Source: a bacterium (GTDB lineage Bacteria > CLD3 > SB21). From it: a stretch of DNA of 64,000 nt. This document shows positions 26,826-35,449 of this stretch, in pieces; the stretch's first letter is position 1; every line of letters starts with the position of its first letter. The stretch spans positions 19,530 to 83,529 of the forward strand of contig JABWCP010000012.1 in the NCBI GenBank assembly GCA_013360215.1, written 5' to 3'. The notes beneath the pieces are model-generated. The model had not been told where the DNA came from, did no database searches, and saw only the letters and a list, made by a program, of their open reading frames with translations. The translations under genes were made by a program, and so were the position numbers.

Positions 26826-27668
26826 GTGAAACCCGTAACAGAAATTAATACGGTTCATTTATTTCCCGAGCTGGACCGATTGCTCATCGCGTGCTTGCGG
26901 AATCTAAGGCCGGAAGACTGGCGTGTACAGACATCAGCCGGTTCGTGGACGGTTCGTGATGTAGCCATACATCTGCTTGACGGTAATATTCGTTTAGTAT
27001 CAGCGATGCGCGACCATCATTTTGCACCGACACCGAACGATCTTTCTTCGTATGAAGCGACGGTACAGTTTCTTAATACACTCAATGCCGACTGGATCAA
27101 AGCTTTTGAGCGAGTCAGTCCGGCGATGATTTGCGAATTGCTTGAAATTACGGGCGCGTGGTACTGTGCTTATTTGAAAACGATACGCCATGATGATGAT
27201 GCGGTATTTCCCGTTACGTGGGCGGGTGAATCCATGTCTAAAAATTGGTTTCATGTCGCTCGGGAGTACACTGAAAAATGGCATCATCAGCAACAAATTC
27301 GTTCATCGCTCGGCGATGAGGTGACACTTTTGCAGAACGTATGGTATTTGCCTTATCTTGATACCAGTATGCGTGCGCTGCCGTATGTATATCGTAATAT
27401 GCCGGCTCCCGACGGCATAGTTTTACAGTTTACAGTATCCGACTTGACTGATGCTAATTGGTTTTTGAAAAGAAATAATAACAAGTGGGAACTTTTCAGT
27501 GGTACCGATCCGAAGCCGCACGCACACATGCGTATCGAAAAAAAAGCGGCTTGGCGTATTTTTACTAAAAATCTGAATGGCGAGCGTGCACGTCCCTATA
27601 TCCACATGCTTGAGGGCGATGATTTTTGGCTTAACCCCTTGCTGAATATGGTGGCTGTCATGGCTTGA
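26826..27668 (+). CDS. DinB/MDMPI-like four-helix protein
   Basis: 280 residues. The first half fits the DinB-like / mycothiol-dependent maleylpyruvate isomerase N-terminal fold: SWTVRDVAIHLLDGNIRL supplies the first His, and HVAREYTEKWHHQQQIR the later His pair; together these make the usual three-histidine metal site. The second half (about 180-280) is a separate small alpha/beta domain reminiscent of SCP2-like domains in MDMPI proteins. The start is GTG; no in-frame ATG precedes it. Substrate unknown: thiol-dependent transferase activity is known in the family. Confidence 0.7.
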   Translation: MKPVTEINTVHLFPELDRLLIACLRNLRPEDWRVQTSAGSWTVRDVAIHLLDGNIRLVSAMRDHHFAPTPNDLSSYEATVQFLNTLNADWIKAFERVSPAMICELLEITGAWYCAYLKTIRHDDDAVFPVTWAGESMSKNWFHVAREYTEKWHHQQQIRSSLGDEVTLLQNVWYLPYLDTSMRALPYVYRNMPAPDGIVLQFTVSDLTDANWFLKRNNNKWELFSGTDPKPHAHMRIEKKAAWRIFTKNLNGERARPYIHMLEGDDFWLNPLLNMVAVMA

Positions 27669-27710
27669 TTTTTTTATAACCGACGGTCAATAACTTATTT
27701 ATACAATCAA

Positions 27711-28220
27711 ATGAAACCTATGATTATTGCAGAAACAGATCGTTTGATCCTCCGCCGATTGACCCATGAAGATAAACATTTTATCCTGCGCTTGGTCAAC
27801 GAACCATCGTGGTTACGGTTTATCGGAGATCGTAATGTACACAGCCCCGAAGACGCTGTACGTTATATTACCGATGGCCCGATGGCGATGTATGCCAAAT
27901 ACGGATTTGGTTTATTTCTTGTAGTTCTAAAAGGGTCGGATACACCTATCGGCATGTGCGGTTTGCTCAAACGTGACACACTCGAACATGCGGACATCGG
28001 GTTTGCTTTTTTACCGGAATATTGGGGGCAAGGTTATGCGTACGAAGCGGCGGCGGCTACGATGGCTTATGGTCAAAAACAGCACGGCCTCAATAAAATC
28101 ATCGCCATCACTTCACCGGATAATGCGTCTTCTATCAAACTGCTCAAAAAACTCGGCCTCGTCGAAAAAGAAATCATCCAATTACCCGGCTACAGCGGCG
28201 AAACTTTGGTCATGGAATAA
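27711..28220 (+). CDS. GNAT-family N-acetyltransferase (RimJ/RimL type)
   Basis: 169 residues. It has the RimJ/RimL-type opening AETDRLILRRLTHEDK, and the acetyl-CoA loop region EYWGQGYAYEAAAAT (Q/RxxGxG/A-type motif A). The C-terminal SIKLLKKLGLVEK is also typical. The substrate could be a ribosomal protein terminus or a small amine; sequence alone does not decide. An ATG three codons further (27720) is an alternative start. Confidence 0.85.
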   Translation: MKPMIIAETDRLILRRLTHEDKHFILRLVNEPSWLRFIGDRNVHSPEDAVRYITDGPMAMYAKYGFGLFLVVLKGSDTPIGMCGLLKRDTLEHADIGFAFLPEYWGQGYAYEAAAATMAYGQKQHGLNKIIAITSPDNASSIKLLKKLGLVEKEIIQLPGYSGETLVME

Positions 28221-28250
28221 AAAAAGAGCTGCAATTAGCGGCTCTTTTTT
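28221..28250 (+). terminator. Bidirectional terminator
   Basis: AGAGCTGC / GCGGCTCT stem (8 bp with one G-T pair), 5-base loop, A-run before and T-run after. Lies between two convergent genes and can serve both. Confidence 0.82.
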
Positions 28251-28276
28251 CTAGTAAAATAGAATTAATCAAAATT

Positions 28277-29086
28277 CTACATCGCCGATGTATTCAATAT
28301 TTTTGTAGTTTTTTCCTGAAAACGGCGTTTTCTATCTTCGCGTGTACGACGTTCCTGTACATGCGAGGACGATTTTTTAACATTGGAGCCGGCTTCTATA
28401 CCGACAGCAAAAGACATATAGAAAGTATCATCTGATACAATATGCCACATAAATCCGGTACCATCGCCGCCCATGTTACCGGACGCACCGGCTTTAGCGA
28501 TAGGTCCATTGGCGCAATCAATACCATAAATATATAGATACGACTCCGTATCAAGCATGCTGGCCGGAAAAGTAAAGGTATTGCCCTCAAATGCTGAATC
28601 AATTTCAACATAATACCATGATTCGCCATCATAATATTCTAATTCCGCGGAAATATATTTGAAGTCTGAGTTTCCACCGTACGTCGTCAATGTCAACGCG
28701 GTATTCAAAGGAATATAATAATCCGTCGTACTTGCTTTGACACTATCATACATCGTCGGCTGATCTACGGTGCCTGTTATCGTTCCTTCGGTAGTTTTGA
28801 TCGCGATATCTCCATCGCCAAATGAGGCTTCGGATGCAAAATCAAAATCGAATGAATTTTGAAAAACAAATAAATCTTCCACGCCGGTGATGTTTTTTGC
28901 AGTAACCGATTCGATAAACGGCAGAGGATCGCCCATAACAATTCCGTCATAATCAAAATCATTTCCTTCGGAGCCCAAATACTCATGCTGATAAACATAA
29001 GCGATAAGCACATTGGAATTATTGCTGTCGCAGCCCAACATGGTCAGCGTCAGAACACCAAACACAAATAATCTCATACTTTTCAT
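28277..29086 (-). CDS. Lipoprotein of unknown function with basic C-terminal tail
   Basis: 269 residues from the ATG at 29086, which has AGAGGGGA upstream and gives a proper lipoprotein signal (MKSMRLFVFG, lipobox MLGC). The mature body is strongly acidic and rich in Asp, Tyr and Ser, consistent with a secreted beta-rich domain. The last 33 residues switch to a highly basic, Arg/Lys/Gln-rich segment (such as QERRTREDRKRRFQEK). I recognise no family. It is transcribed alone, convergent with the acetyltransferase. Confidence 0.65.
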   Translation of the reverse strand: MKSMRLFVFGVLTLTMLGCDSNNSNVLIAYVYQHEYLGSEGNDFDYDGIVMGDPLPFIESVTAKNITGVEDLFVFQNSFDFDFASEASFGDGDIAIKTTEGTITGTVDQPTMYDSVKASTTDYYIPLNTALTLTTYGGNSDFKYISAELEYYDGESWYYVEIDSAFEGNTFTFPASMLDTESYLYIYGIDCANGPIAKAGASGNMGGDGTGFMWHIVSDDTFYMSFAVGIEAGSNVKKSSSHVQERRTREDRKRRFQEKTTKILNTSAM

Positions 29087-29291
29087 AAAATCCCCTCTGG
29101 TTTTGTTATACAGGTTAATTATTGATGACACCTGTAATTACGATTGAATACCATTTACGTGAACAAAGTAAATATATTTTATAATGATTACGATGTCCAT
29201 CTCTTTTATGTGCTTATAATAAAAACCGCTTGATTTCCATAACGATAATTGTTTTTATTGATCAATCATGTATCATAAAGTGTACCGTTGA

Positions 29292-30686
29292 TTGAAAAAA
29301 TACCCTGTCCTTTCTTTACGCGAACGCGTCCGGCCGCATGCCGACTATGATGGTAGTGGTGTGACTATCGCTTTTGTGGACAGCGGATATTATCCACATC
29401 CGGAATTGCGCGGTCGTATTCTAAAATTTGTGGATGTGTCATCGGAAGCATTTACGGAAAAAGATTTTCATACAATCCGGCCGTCCAGTTGGCACGGTAC
29501 GATGGTAGCCTGCTCCGCCTGCGGGAACGGCATCTGGTCCAAAGGTTATTATCGCGGAATCGCATCCGGAGCTAATGTAGTTTTGATCAAAGCCTTTGAC
29601 GGTAAAAAAGTAAAATCGTCGTATATCCTTAAATCCCTCACATGGATTATCGCCCATCACAAGCCGTATCATATTCGCGTCGTCAGTGTATCCGTGGGCG
29701 GTGACCGCAATGAACCTTCCGAAAAAAGCCGCATTTGCAAGGCTATTCACCGTTTACATCAGTTAGGCATTACCGTGATTGCGGCGGCCGGCAATAATCC
29801 TTCACGACCGGTGATTCCACCGGCGAGCTGCCGCTTTGCTATCGCCGTCGGAGGTATCTACGATCATAACGACAAAAACCCGGATACGGCCAGCGAATAT
29901 GGTTCCTCCTACGGTATTACTTTAGATGGTCTGAGTAAACCGGAAATCGTAGCGCATGCCCGGTTTTTACCGGCACCAATGCTGCCGGAAAATTTTACAT
30001 ATGCGGAATCGGAAATTCTGCATGTACTTTATAAAACACCGGCCAGTAATCTGAAGCGTAAGTTAAGGTCGTTGATACATAAAACGCGCTTAGACGCGGC
30101 TATTCTTTCTCTCAAGCCGGCAGAAATCAAAAAAGCTATACGGCAACGCATGGACGGCGAAAAATTTATCGCACCGGGTTTTCAACACGTTGATGGCACT
30201 TCATTTGCCGCGCCGATCATAGCCGCCGTAGTGGCGCAAATGCTGGAAGCTAATCCATTGCTGACGCCGACCATGATACGTATGATCCTCGAAACGACGG
30301 CCAAACGTATACCCGGCATTGCACCCGAGAAACAAGGATTCGGCCTCGTTCAAGCCAAGGCTTGTGTAGAACAGGCTTTGATAGAAACGTCTATGCCGGA
30401 AATTCACGAGTCTCCATTGATACTCAAAGATCGCATTGTTTTTTTGTATTACCATCGCAATATCCGCAAGGTCAATCTTGTCGGTGATTTTACGGATTGG
30501 CAAAAGAACAAATTACTCTTCGTTGAAATTCGTCCCGGTGTATGGCGTGTTGATATACCCCTTTTATCAGCCGGGCAATACCAGTACAAATTTTTTGTGG
30601 ATGATACTTTATGGACCGAAGACCCGCTCAATCCGCATAAAACTGCCGACTCGTTCGGAGGAATGAATAACATTCTGCATATCTGA
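29292..30686 (+). CDS. Subtilisin-like S8 protease fused to a C-terminal glycogen-binding (CBM48-like) domain
   Basis: 464 residues. The S8 triad is complete: Asp30 (VDSGYYPHPEL), His68 (SWHGTMVA) and Ser304 (DGTSFAAP), with oxyanion Asn168 (AAGNNP). There is no signal peptide, prodomain or TM helix, so it appears cytoplasmic, or secreted by an unknown route. Residues about 382-464 form an early-set domain of the AMPK-beta/CBM48 type: VNLVGDFTDW, GVWRVDIPL, GQYQYKFFVDD and a final DPLNP. About 75 residues lie between the Asn and Ser motifs, longer than in short subtilases. The start is TTG at 29292, forced by a TGA stop directly upstream; no good ribosome-binding site is present, so a later start is possible but would have to lie before Asp30. 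Confidence 0.8.
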   Translation: MKKYPVLSLRERVRPHADYDGSGVTIAFVDSGYYPHPELRGRILKFVDVSSEAFTEKDFHTIRPSSWHGTMVACSACGNGIWSKGYYRGIASGANVVLIKAFDGKKVKSSYILKSLTWIIAHHKPYHIRVVSVSVGGDRNEPSEKSRICKAIHRLHQLGITVIAAAGNNPSRPVIPPASCRFAIAVGGIYDHNDKNPDTASEYGSSYGITLDGLSKPEIVAHARFLPAPMLPENFTYAESEILHVLYKTPASNLKRKLRSLIHKTRLDAAILSLKPAEIKKAIRQRMDGEKFIAPGFQHVDGTSFAAPIIAAVVAQMLEANPLLTPTMIRMILETTAKRIPGIAPEKQGFGLVQAKACVEQALIETSMPEIHESPLILKDRIVFLYYHRNIRKVNLVGDFTDWQKNKLLFVEIRPGVWRVDIPLLSAGQYQYKFFVDDTLWTEDPLNPHKTADSFGGMNNILHI

Positions 30687-30707
30687 TCGTCTGTCCTTCA
30701 TACAAAT

Positions 30708-30746
30708 GCCTGCCAACTGCCTCTTTTTCCTTGCAGGCTTGTATTT
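30708..30746 (+). terminator. Probable terminator after the subtilase gene
   Basis: GCCTGC (30708-30713) pairs with GCAGGC (30733-30738), with an additional ACAA/TTGT pairing outside; TTGTATTTTATTTT follows. Loop is long (19 bases), so confidence is moderate. Confidence 0.45.
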
Positions 30747-30829
30747 TATTTTCACTCCTGTGAATTAATCTTCTGAATTGCACATCATTAAATCCTTAAT
30801 TTTTAATGTTATGTTTTTGGCATACAAAT

Positions 30830-30845
30830 TGTGATCTCTATCACA
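30830..30845. promoter_or_regulatory. CRP/FNR-family operator-like palindrome
   Basis: TGTGA TCTCTA TCACA: a perfect inverted repeat with the half-site and 6-base spacing of the E. coli CRP consensus (TGTGAN6TCACA). It lies 41 bases before the start codon of the outer-membrane protein gene at 30886, in the promoter region. No CRP-family regulator is encoded in the window, so binding is inferred from the site only. Confidence 0.55.
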
Positions 30846-30885
30846 CGTAGCAATAACATATCAAAAACTTTTAGGGAGTCTCGTC

Positions 30886-31476
30886 ATGAAAAATTTACTG
30901 AAAATCTTCACATTCGTTTTCGCAACCCATGTAATGGTGGCCGCTCAAACGATCGAAGTCGCAAACGAAGAACCGCTTACGCCCGAGCCAAAAAGCACTT
31001 ACTATGAAACCAAAAACCGTATCGGCTTTGCTGCAGGAAATGTATCCGGGGTTGGCTTATCATACGAACGTGATCTTTTTAGAAATTTTTCAGCACTGTT
31101 TGTCATCGGCGGTGTTGCCCAAAAAAGCCAAAGCGATTTTAATACCGGCCTTACTTTCAAATACACTTTTAGCCGAATCAACAAACGTGTCAGTGTCAAT
31201 GTCGTAAGTGGTGGCAGCTATTTTCTTGACATTGACCGTTTTGGGATCTACGACCCTACAACCGGCGATCGCAGTGAATCGGAACGTCGTCGTAACTATA
31301 TCAAAATGGGATTGGGTCTCGGAATGACGGCGTTATTTTTCGACGGACGTTTGGGTATTGATGTCAATTTTATCGGTATGGGCGCCAGCTTTCAGAAAAA
31401 ACAAAACAAGAAAGACTATCAGCTTGGCGATAAACCCATTCGCGGACCTCAAGTTAATCTGACGTATCACTTTTAA
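30886..31476 (+). CDS. Outer-membrane beta-barrel-like protein
   Basis: 196 residues. A signal peptide ends near MVAAQT (about residue 21). The mature part begins with an acidic linker and then shows beta-barrel strands: RIGFAAGNVSGVGLSYERDL, LTFKYTFSRI, INVVSG-like strands and a terminal VNLTYHF with C-terminal Phe. It resembles the small OmpA/OmpW-like barrels but no family can be named. The ATG has AGGGAG 8 bases upstream. A CRP-like palindrome lies in its promoter region and a terminator follows. Confidence 0.7.
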   Translation: MKNLLKIFTFVFATHVMVAAQTIEVANEEPLTPEPKSTYYETKNRIGFAAGNVSGVGLSYERDLFRNFSALFVIGGVAQKSQSDFNTGLTFKYTFSRINKRVSVNVVSGGSYFLDIDRFGIYDPTTGDRSESERRRNYIKMGLGLGMTALFFDGRLGIDVNFIGMGASFQKKQNKKDYQLGDKPIRGPQVNLTYHF

Positions 31477-31578
31477 TTCCGATATCGTTTTCACGGGTCC
31501 TGTCGTGCCAAGGGGGTAACATGGGAATCTGAATCTTTTAGAAAACGTATCGGGAGCATCGGATCCTCTCCGGTATTT

Positions 31579-31609
31579 AGGCTGAAAACAAATGTGTTCT
31601 CAGCCTTTT
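31579..31609 (+). terminator. Rho-independent terminator
   Basis: GGCTGAAAACA / TGTTCTCAGCC, 11-bp stem with one mismatch and a 4-base loop, then TTTT. Closes the outer-membrane protein transcript. Confidence 0.75.
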
Positions 31610-31649
31610 GCCGTCATGTGTCCGAATAATCAACGAACTGAAAAAAATC

Positions 31650-31678
31650 TTGACATCCTCGGTCTCTTTTGATATTAT
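31650..31678 (+). promoter_or_regulatory. Strong sigma-70-type promoter of tRNA-Phe
   Basis: TTGACA (31650-31655), 17-base spacer, TATTAT (31673-31678). The predicted start of transcription is about 25 bases before the mature tRNA end. Confidence 0.85.
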
Positions 31679-31711
31679 TGCCTGCCTGAAAATAAAAAAA
31701 CATATGAATTT

Positions 31712-31784
<73 letters not shown>

Positions 31785-31792
31785 CAGCAAAG

Positions 31793-31824
31793 ACCCTTAA
31801 GTTACAACAGCTTAAGGGTTTTTA
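31793..31824 (+). terminator. Terminator after tRNA-Phe
   Basis: ACCCTTAAG / CTTAAGGGT stem (9 bp), 9-base loop, TTTTT. It begins 9 bases after the tRNA. Confidence 0.88.
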
Positions 31825-32062
31825 GTTTATGTCCTATGACATTATTTCACGTAGTTTTATTTCTTCCGTGAACTAGTGTATGGTGATGACCGATCGTGCC
31901 GTGATATTTTTTCATTTCTTGAACTTATGGGGCATTTTTTTGTAAGTTATGTATAATTGTGACCGGGCACGTCCCTTGCCACACATCGGTTCCAATGTTC
32001 GTGCTTTCCGGTTACCCCTACCTTTTTTGAAACTGCCGACGCTGTTACGAAAGTAAAGCTTC

Positions 32063-35000
32063 ATGAGTATCACATCTAAAAAAATATTTCGTCGTCTGTT
32101 TTGTTTTTTCCTTTTTCTTTTCATGTTGGCTGCCGATACGAAGGCGCTGGATCCGGAGCGCAGTGTAACGCAATACGTGCACGATGTTTGGTTGAAAGAA
32201 GACGGTTTACCCGGAATCTCCGTACTGTCGTTTTATCAAACCCGTGAAGGGTATTTATGGATCGGTTCGTTTGAAGGATTGGCGCGTTTTGACGGCGCAA
32301 AATTTACGCTTTTCAATCGCCGTTCCATTGATGCTTTTCTCAGTTACGGGCTCTGGCGAATCTTAGAAGATAAACACGGTTATATTTGGATGGGAACCAA
32401 CGGCAACGGTATTTATCGCTTTAAAGATCCTAACTTCCAACGCCTTGCCGTAACCAACGGGCTCACCAATGACAATGTTTTATCACTGGCGATGGATCAG
32501 GATGAAATAGTTTGGGCGGGCACGCGAAAGGGATTAAACAGAATACGAATTATTTCACAAGATAGTTTTGCCGTTGAACCCGTGATGTATCGCAGTAATG
32601 TACTGCAGGACGTTTTTGGGTTGTGTACCGATCACGACGGCACCGTATGGATAGGCGCTACAAATACTATTTATCGTTATGTCGAAGGCCGCCTTGAGGA
32701 GTTTGCAAACATCGGCGAGCGCATCCGTTCGATGTATGTAGATCGCGATAATAGGATATGGATCGGCACCACCAACCCCGGCGTTTTTCAAATTTCAGAA
32801 AATCAACTGCGCCATTTTACAACTAAAAACGGGCTCCCCCCGGAATCCATCTGGCGTGTGTGGTATGACCGTGACGGCAATGTTTGGTTGGGTTCGGATG
32901 GTATGGGTCTTTTTCGCGCCAAACCCGGAAGTTTCCGCGACGAAAACGAATTGATTTCCCTTGAGCAGTTTTCAGAAAAAGAAGGATTAACCAATAATCG
33001 AATTTCGGCGCTTTTTGAGGATCGGGAAGGCAGTTTGTGGATCGGCACATTTCGCGGTGGTCTCAATCGCCTGCGTGACGGAAAATTTATCACTTATGCA
33101 TCCGCCAACGGAATGGTGCACCCGGTTGTTTATCCCATCGTACAGGAACATAACGGCGATATGTGGTTTGGTACGGAGGGCGGTTTGTCGCACTATTCGG
33201 GCAACCGTTTTGTAAATTACACGACGGCCAACGGGCTTTCCAATAATCAGGTACGCGGCATTGTTCGTGATTCCAGGGGCCGCCTGTGGGTCGGCACGTA
33301 CGGTGCGGGTTTAGATATTTTTAATCCGGCCAGTGGACGATTCGCGCCGGCTCCGTCTGCGATTAACCACGCCTTTCGCAACATTCGTGATATGCTTAAA
33401 GACCGCGAAGGCCATCTGTGGATCGGCACTATCAACAGTATCGGATTGATCAAACCAGACGGCAGCCACCGTACTTTTACCATGCAAGACGGCCTGCTTA
33501 CCACATCTATTTTATGTTTGTACGAAGACATCTATGGCAACGTGTGGGCCGGTACGGATGGTGGCGGCGCTGCACGCTACGATCGTAACAAAGGTTTTTT
33601 CAGAGTACTGACGATGAAAGACGGATTGAGCAGCGATATTGTTTTTGCAATACACTGTGACCGGGACAGCGTATATTGGTTTGCGACGCAAAGCGGCATT
33701 ACGCGCTACGATCCACGCGCCACAGATTTGCCGTTTGCTTCGCTCACCGTACGCCAAGGTTTGCCGGCCGATGCGGCATTTGAAATCCTCGAAGATAATC
33801 ACGGTTACATCTGGCTTGGCGGTGCAGAAGGAATTTTTCGCATCAGTAAAAAGGATTTTGAAGATGTCGCGCGCGGTAAAACCAATCAATTGACCCCGCT
33901 TCTTTTTGGCAGACCGGACGGTATGAAGACCAGCCAAACAACCCCTTCGGGACGTGCGCACAAAACATCCGACGGAAAGCTTTGGTTTCCCACCCCTAAA
34001 GGCGCCGTGGTCATCGATCCGGATAAAATAAAAACCAACCCTGTACCGCCACCCGTGGTGATCGAACGATGCATAGCCGATGGGCAATCATGGCCGATAC
34101 AAAACGATGTGGTATTGCCGCCCGGTATTTTGCGAATTGAGTTTCAATACGCCGCTTTGAGTTTTCTCGCTCCGCAGCGCGTATTTCACAAATTTAAACT
34201 CGAAGGATTTGACACCGATTGGATGGATGCCGGTACACGACGCACGGCATTCTACACGGGACTTCATCCCGGCGAATACACTTTTAAAGTCATCGCCTGC
34301 AACAACGACGGCATCTGGGCATCGGAGCCGACTTCGTTTTCTTTTACGATTCGTCCGCATTTTTACGAAACACGGTGGTTTTTGCTTCTCATTTTCGGCG
34401 GTATGATCGCTGCGGCTTTATCATTATACCGTTGGCGTGTTCGCCACTTGATGCACCGTGAAAAGGAACTAGCCGCATTGGTCAAACTGCGCACGCATAA
34501 TCTGGAAGAAGAAAAAAAACGCACCGAGGACGCACGCATCGAAGCCGAACGTCAACGCGAAGAGGCGTTGCGCGCCAATGAGCTTAAAACACAATTTCTC
34601 GGTATGGCATCCCATGACTTAAAAAATCCGTTAGCGGCTATCATAAGTTATACCGATCTGATCATCGAAGCGTATGACGATAAAGCTCAGTCCATGCGCG
34701 ATCTGGGTTATATTCGCAAGGCGGCCCATCGCATGCTTCATCTTATTAACGGTCTTCTCAATACGGTTAGCCTGGAAAGCGGAAAAGTCGTCCTGCAAAA
34801 AGAAAAATTAGATGTATCCGATTTGGTGGAACAGGTTCTTTTTAGTAATCAACAAATGCTGGAACGAAAACGTCAACATGTGCAGGTACAAACTGTACCC
34901 GGACTCTATGTTAACGCCGACCGTGACCGTCTCTACGAAGCGCTGGATAACCTGATCAGTAACGCGATCAAATATTCCGATTACGATAAAACAATACGCG

Positions 35001-35260
35001 TAGATTTGGGCATGAATGAACTTAAAATCATAATTCGAATCACGGATGAAGGTCCCGGAATGACTACCGACGATATGAAAAAACTTTTCGGTAAATTTCA
35101 ACGTCTTTCAGCCAAACCTACCGGCGGAGAGACATCTACAGGCTTGGGTTTGTCTATCGTCAAACAAATCGTCGAAATGCATGAAGGCCAGGTTTGGGCC
35201 GAAAGTGAATTCGGTAAAGGCAGTACCTTTGTCGTGGAGTTGCCAAGATTCACTTCATAG
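32063..35260 (+). CDS. Propeller-type sensor histidine kinase
   Basis: 1065 residues. A signal peptide (to about KALDP) precedes two seven-bladed two-component-regulator propellers in the periplasm, seen as repeated blades ending in WIGT/WVGT/WAGT (for example YLWIGSFEGLARFDG and NVWAGTDGGGAARYD). Then a Y_Y_Y Ig-like domain (about 680-770), one TM helix (about 772-790), a coiled coil, HisKA with phospho-acceptor His851 (ASHDLKNPLAAI) and an HATPase domain (NLISNAIKYS, TGLGLSIVKQ). No receiver or DNA-binding domain is attached, unlike the HTCS regulators of Bacteroidetes, so a separate response regulator is needed. In characterised relatives the propeller binds oligosaccharides, but the ligand here is unknown. 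The following gene is a paralogue. Confidence 0.9.
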   Translation: MSITSKKIFRRLFCFFLFLFMLAADTKALDPERSVTQYVHDVWLKEDGLPGISVLSFYQTREGYLWIGSFEGLARFDGAKFTLFNRRSIDAFLSYGLWRILEDKHGYIWMGTNGNGIYRFKDPNFQRLAVTNGLTNDNVLSLAMDQDEIVWAGTRKGLNRIRIISQDSFAVEPVMYRSNVLQDVFGLCTDHDGTVWIGATNTIYRYVEGRLEEFANIGERIRSMYVDRDNRIWIGTTNPGVFQISENQLRHFTTKNGLPPESIWRVWYDRDGNVWLGSDGMGLFRAKPGSFRDENELISLEQFSEKEGLTNNRISALFEDREGSLWIGTFRGGLNRLRDGKFITYASANGMVHPVVYPIVQEHNGDMWFGTEGGLSHYSGNRFVNYTTANGLSNNQVRGIVRDSRGRLWVGTYGAGLDIFNPASGRFAPAPSAINHAFRNIRDMLKDREGHLWIGTINSIGLIKPDGSHRTFTMQDGLLTTSILCLYEDIYGNVWAGTDGGGAARYDRNKGFFRVLTMKDGLSSDIVFAIHCDRDSVYWFATQSGITRYDPRATDLPFASLTVRQGLPADAAFEILEDNHGYIWLGGAEGIFRISKKDFEDVARGKTNQLTPLLFGRPDGMKTSQTTPSGRAHKTSDGKLWFPTPKGAVVIDPDKIKTNPVPPPVVIERCIADGQSWPIQNDVVLPPGILRIEFQYAALSFLAPQRVFHKFKLEGFDTDWMDAGTRRTAFYTGLHPGEYTFKVIACNNDGIWASEPTSFSFTIRPHFYETRWFLLLIFGGMIAAALSLYRWRVRHLMHREKELAALVKLRTHNLEEEKKRTEDARIEAERQREEALRANELKTQFLGMASHDLKNPLAAIISYTDLIIEAYDDKAQSMRDLGYIRKAAHRMLHLINGLLNTVSLESGKVVLQKEKLDVSDLVEQVLFSNQQMLERKRQHVQVQTVPGLYVNADRDRLYEALDNLISNAIKYSDYDKTIRVDLGMNELKIIIRITDEGPGMTTDDMKKLFGKFQRLSAKPTGGETSTGLGLSIVKQIVEMHEGQVWAESEFGKGSTFVVELPRFTS

Positions 35261-35449
35261 CAAACGAATCATTTTATCGTTTATACAAGGAAAGACCCAT
35301 CATACAACCAACTCCGATCCGACCGGATTGAATTTTTAATAAAACGGCGGATCGCCACTCACTGTAGCGACCGAGTTTGAATTGGAAATCAAGTTGGCAA
35401 AGGCAGCATATCCATTTTGAATTACATATAAAAAAATCATAGTGTATTT

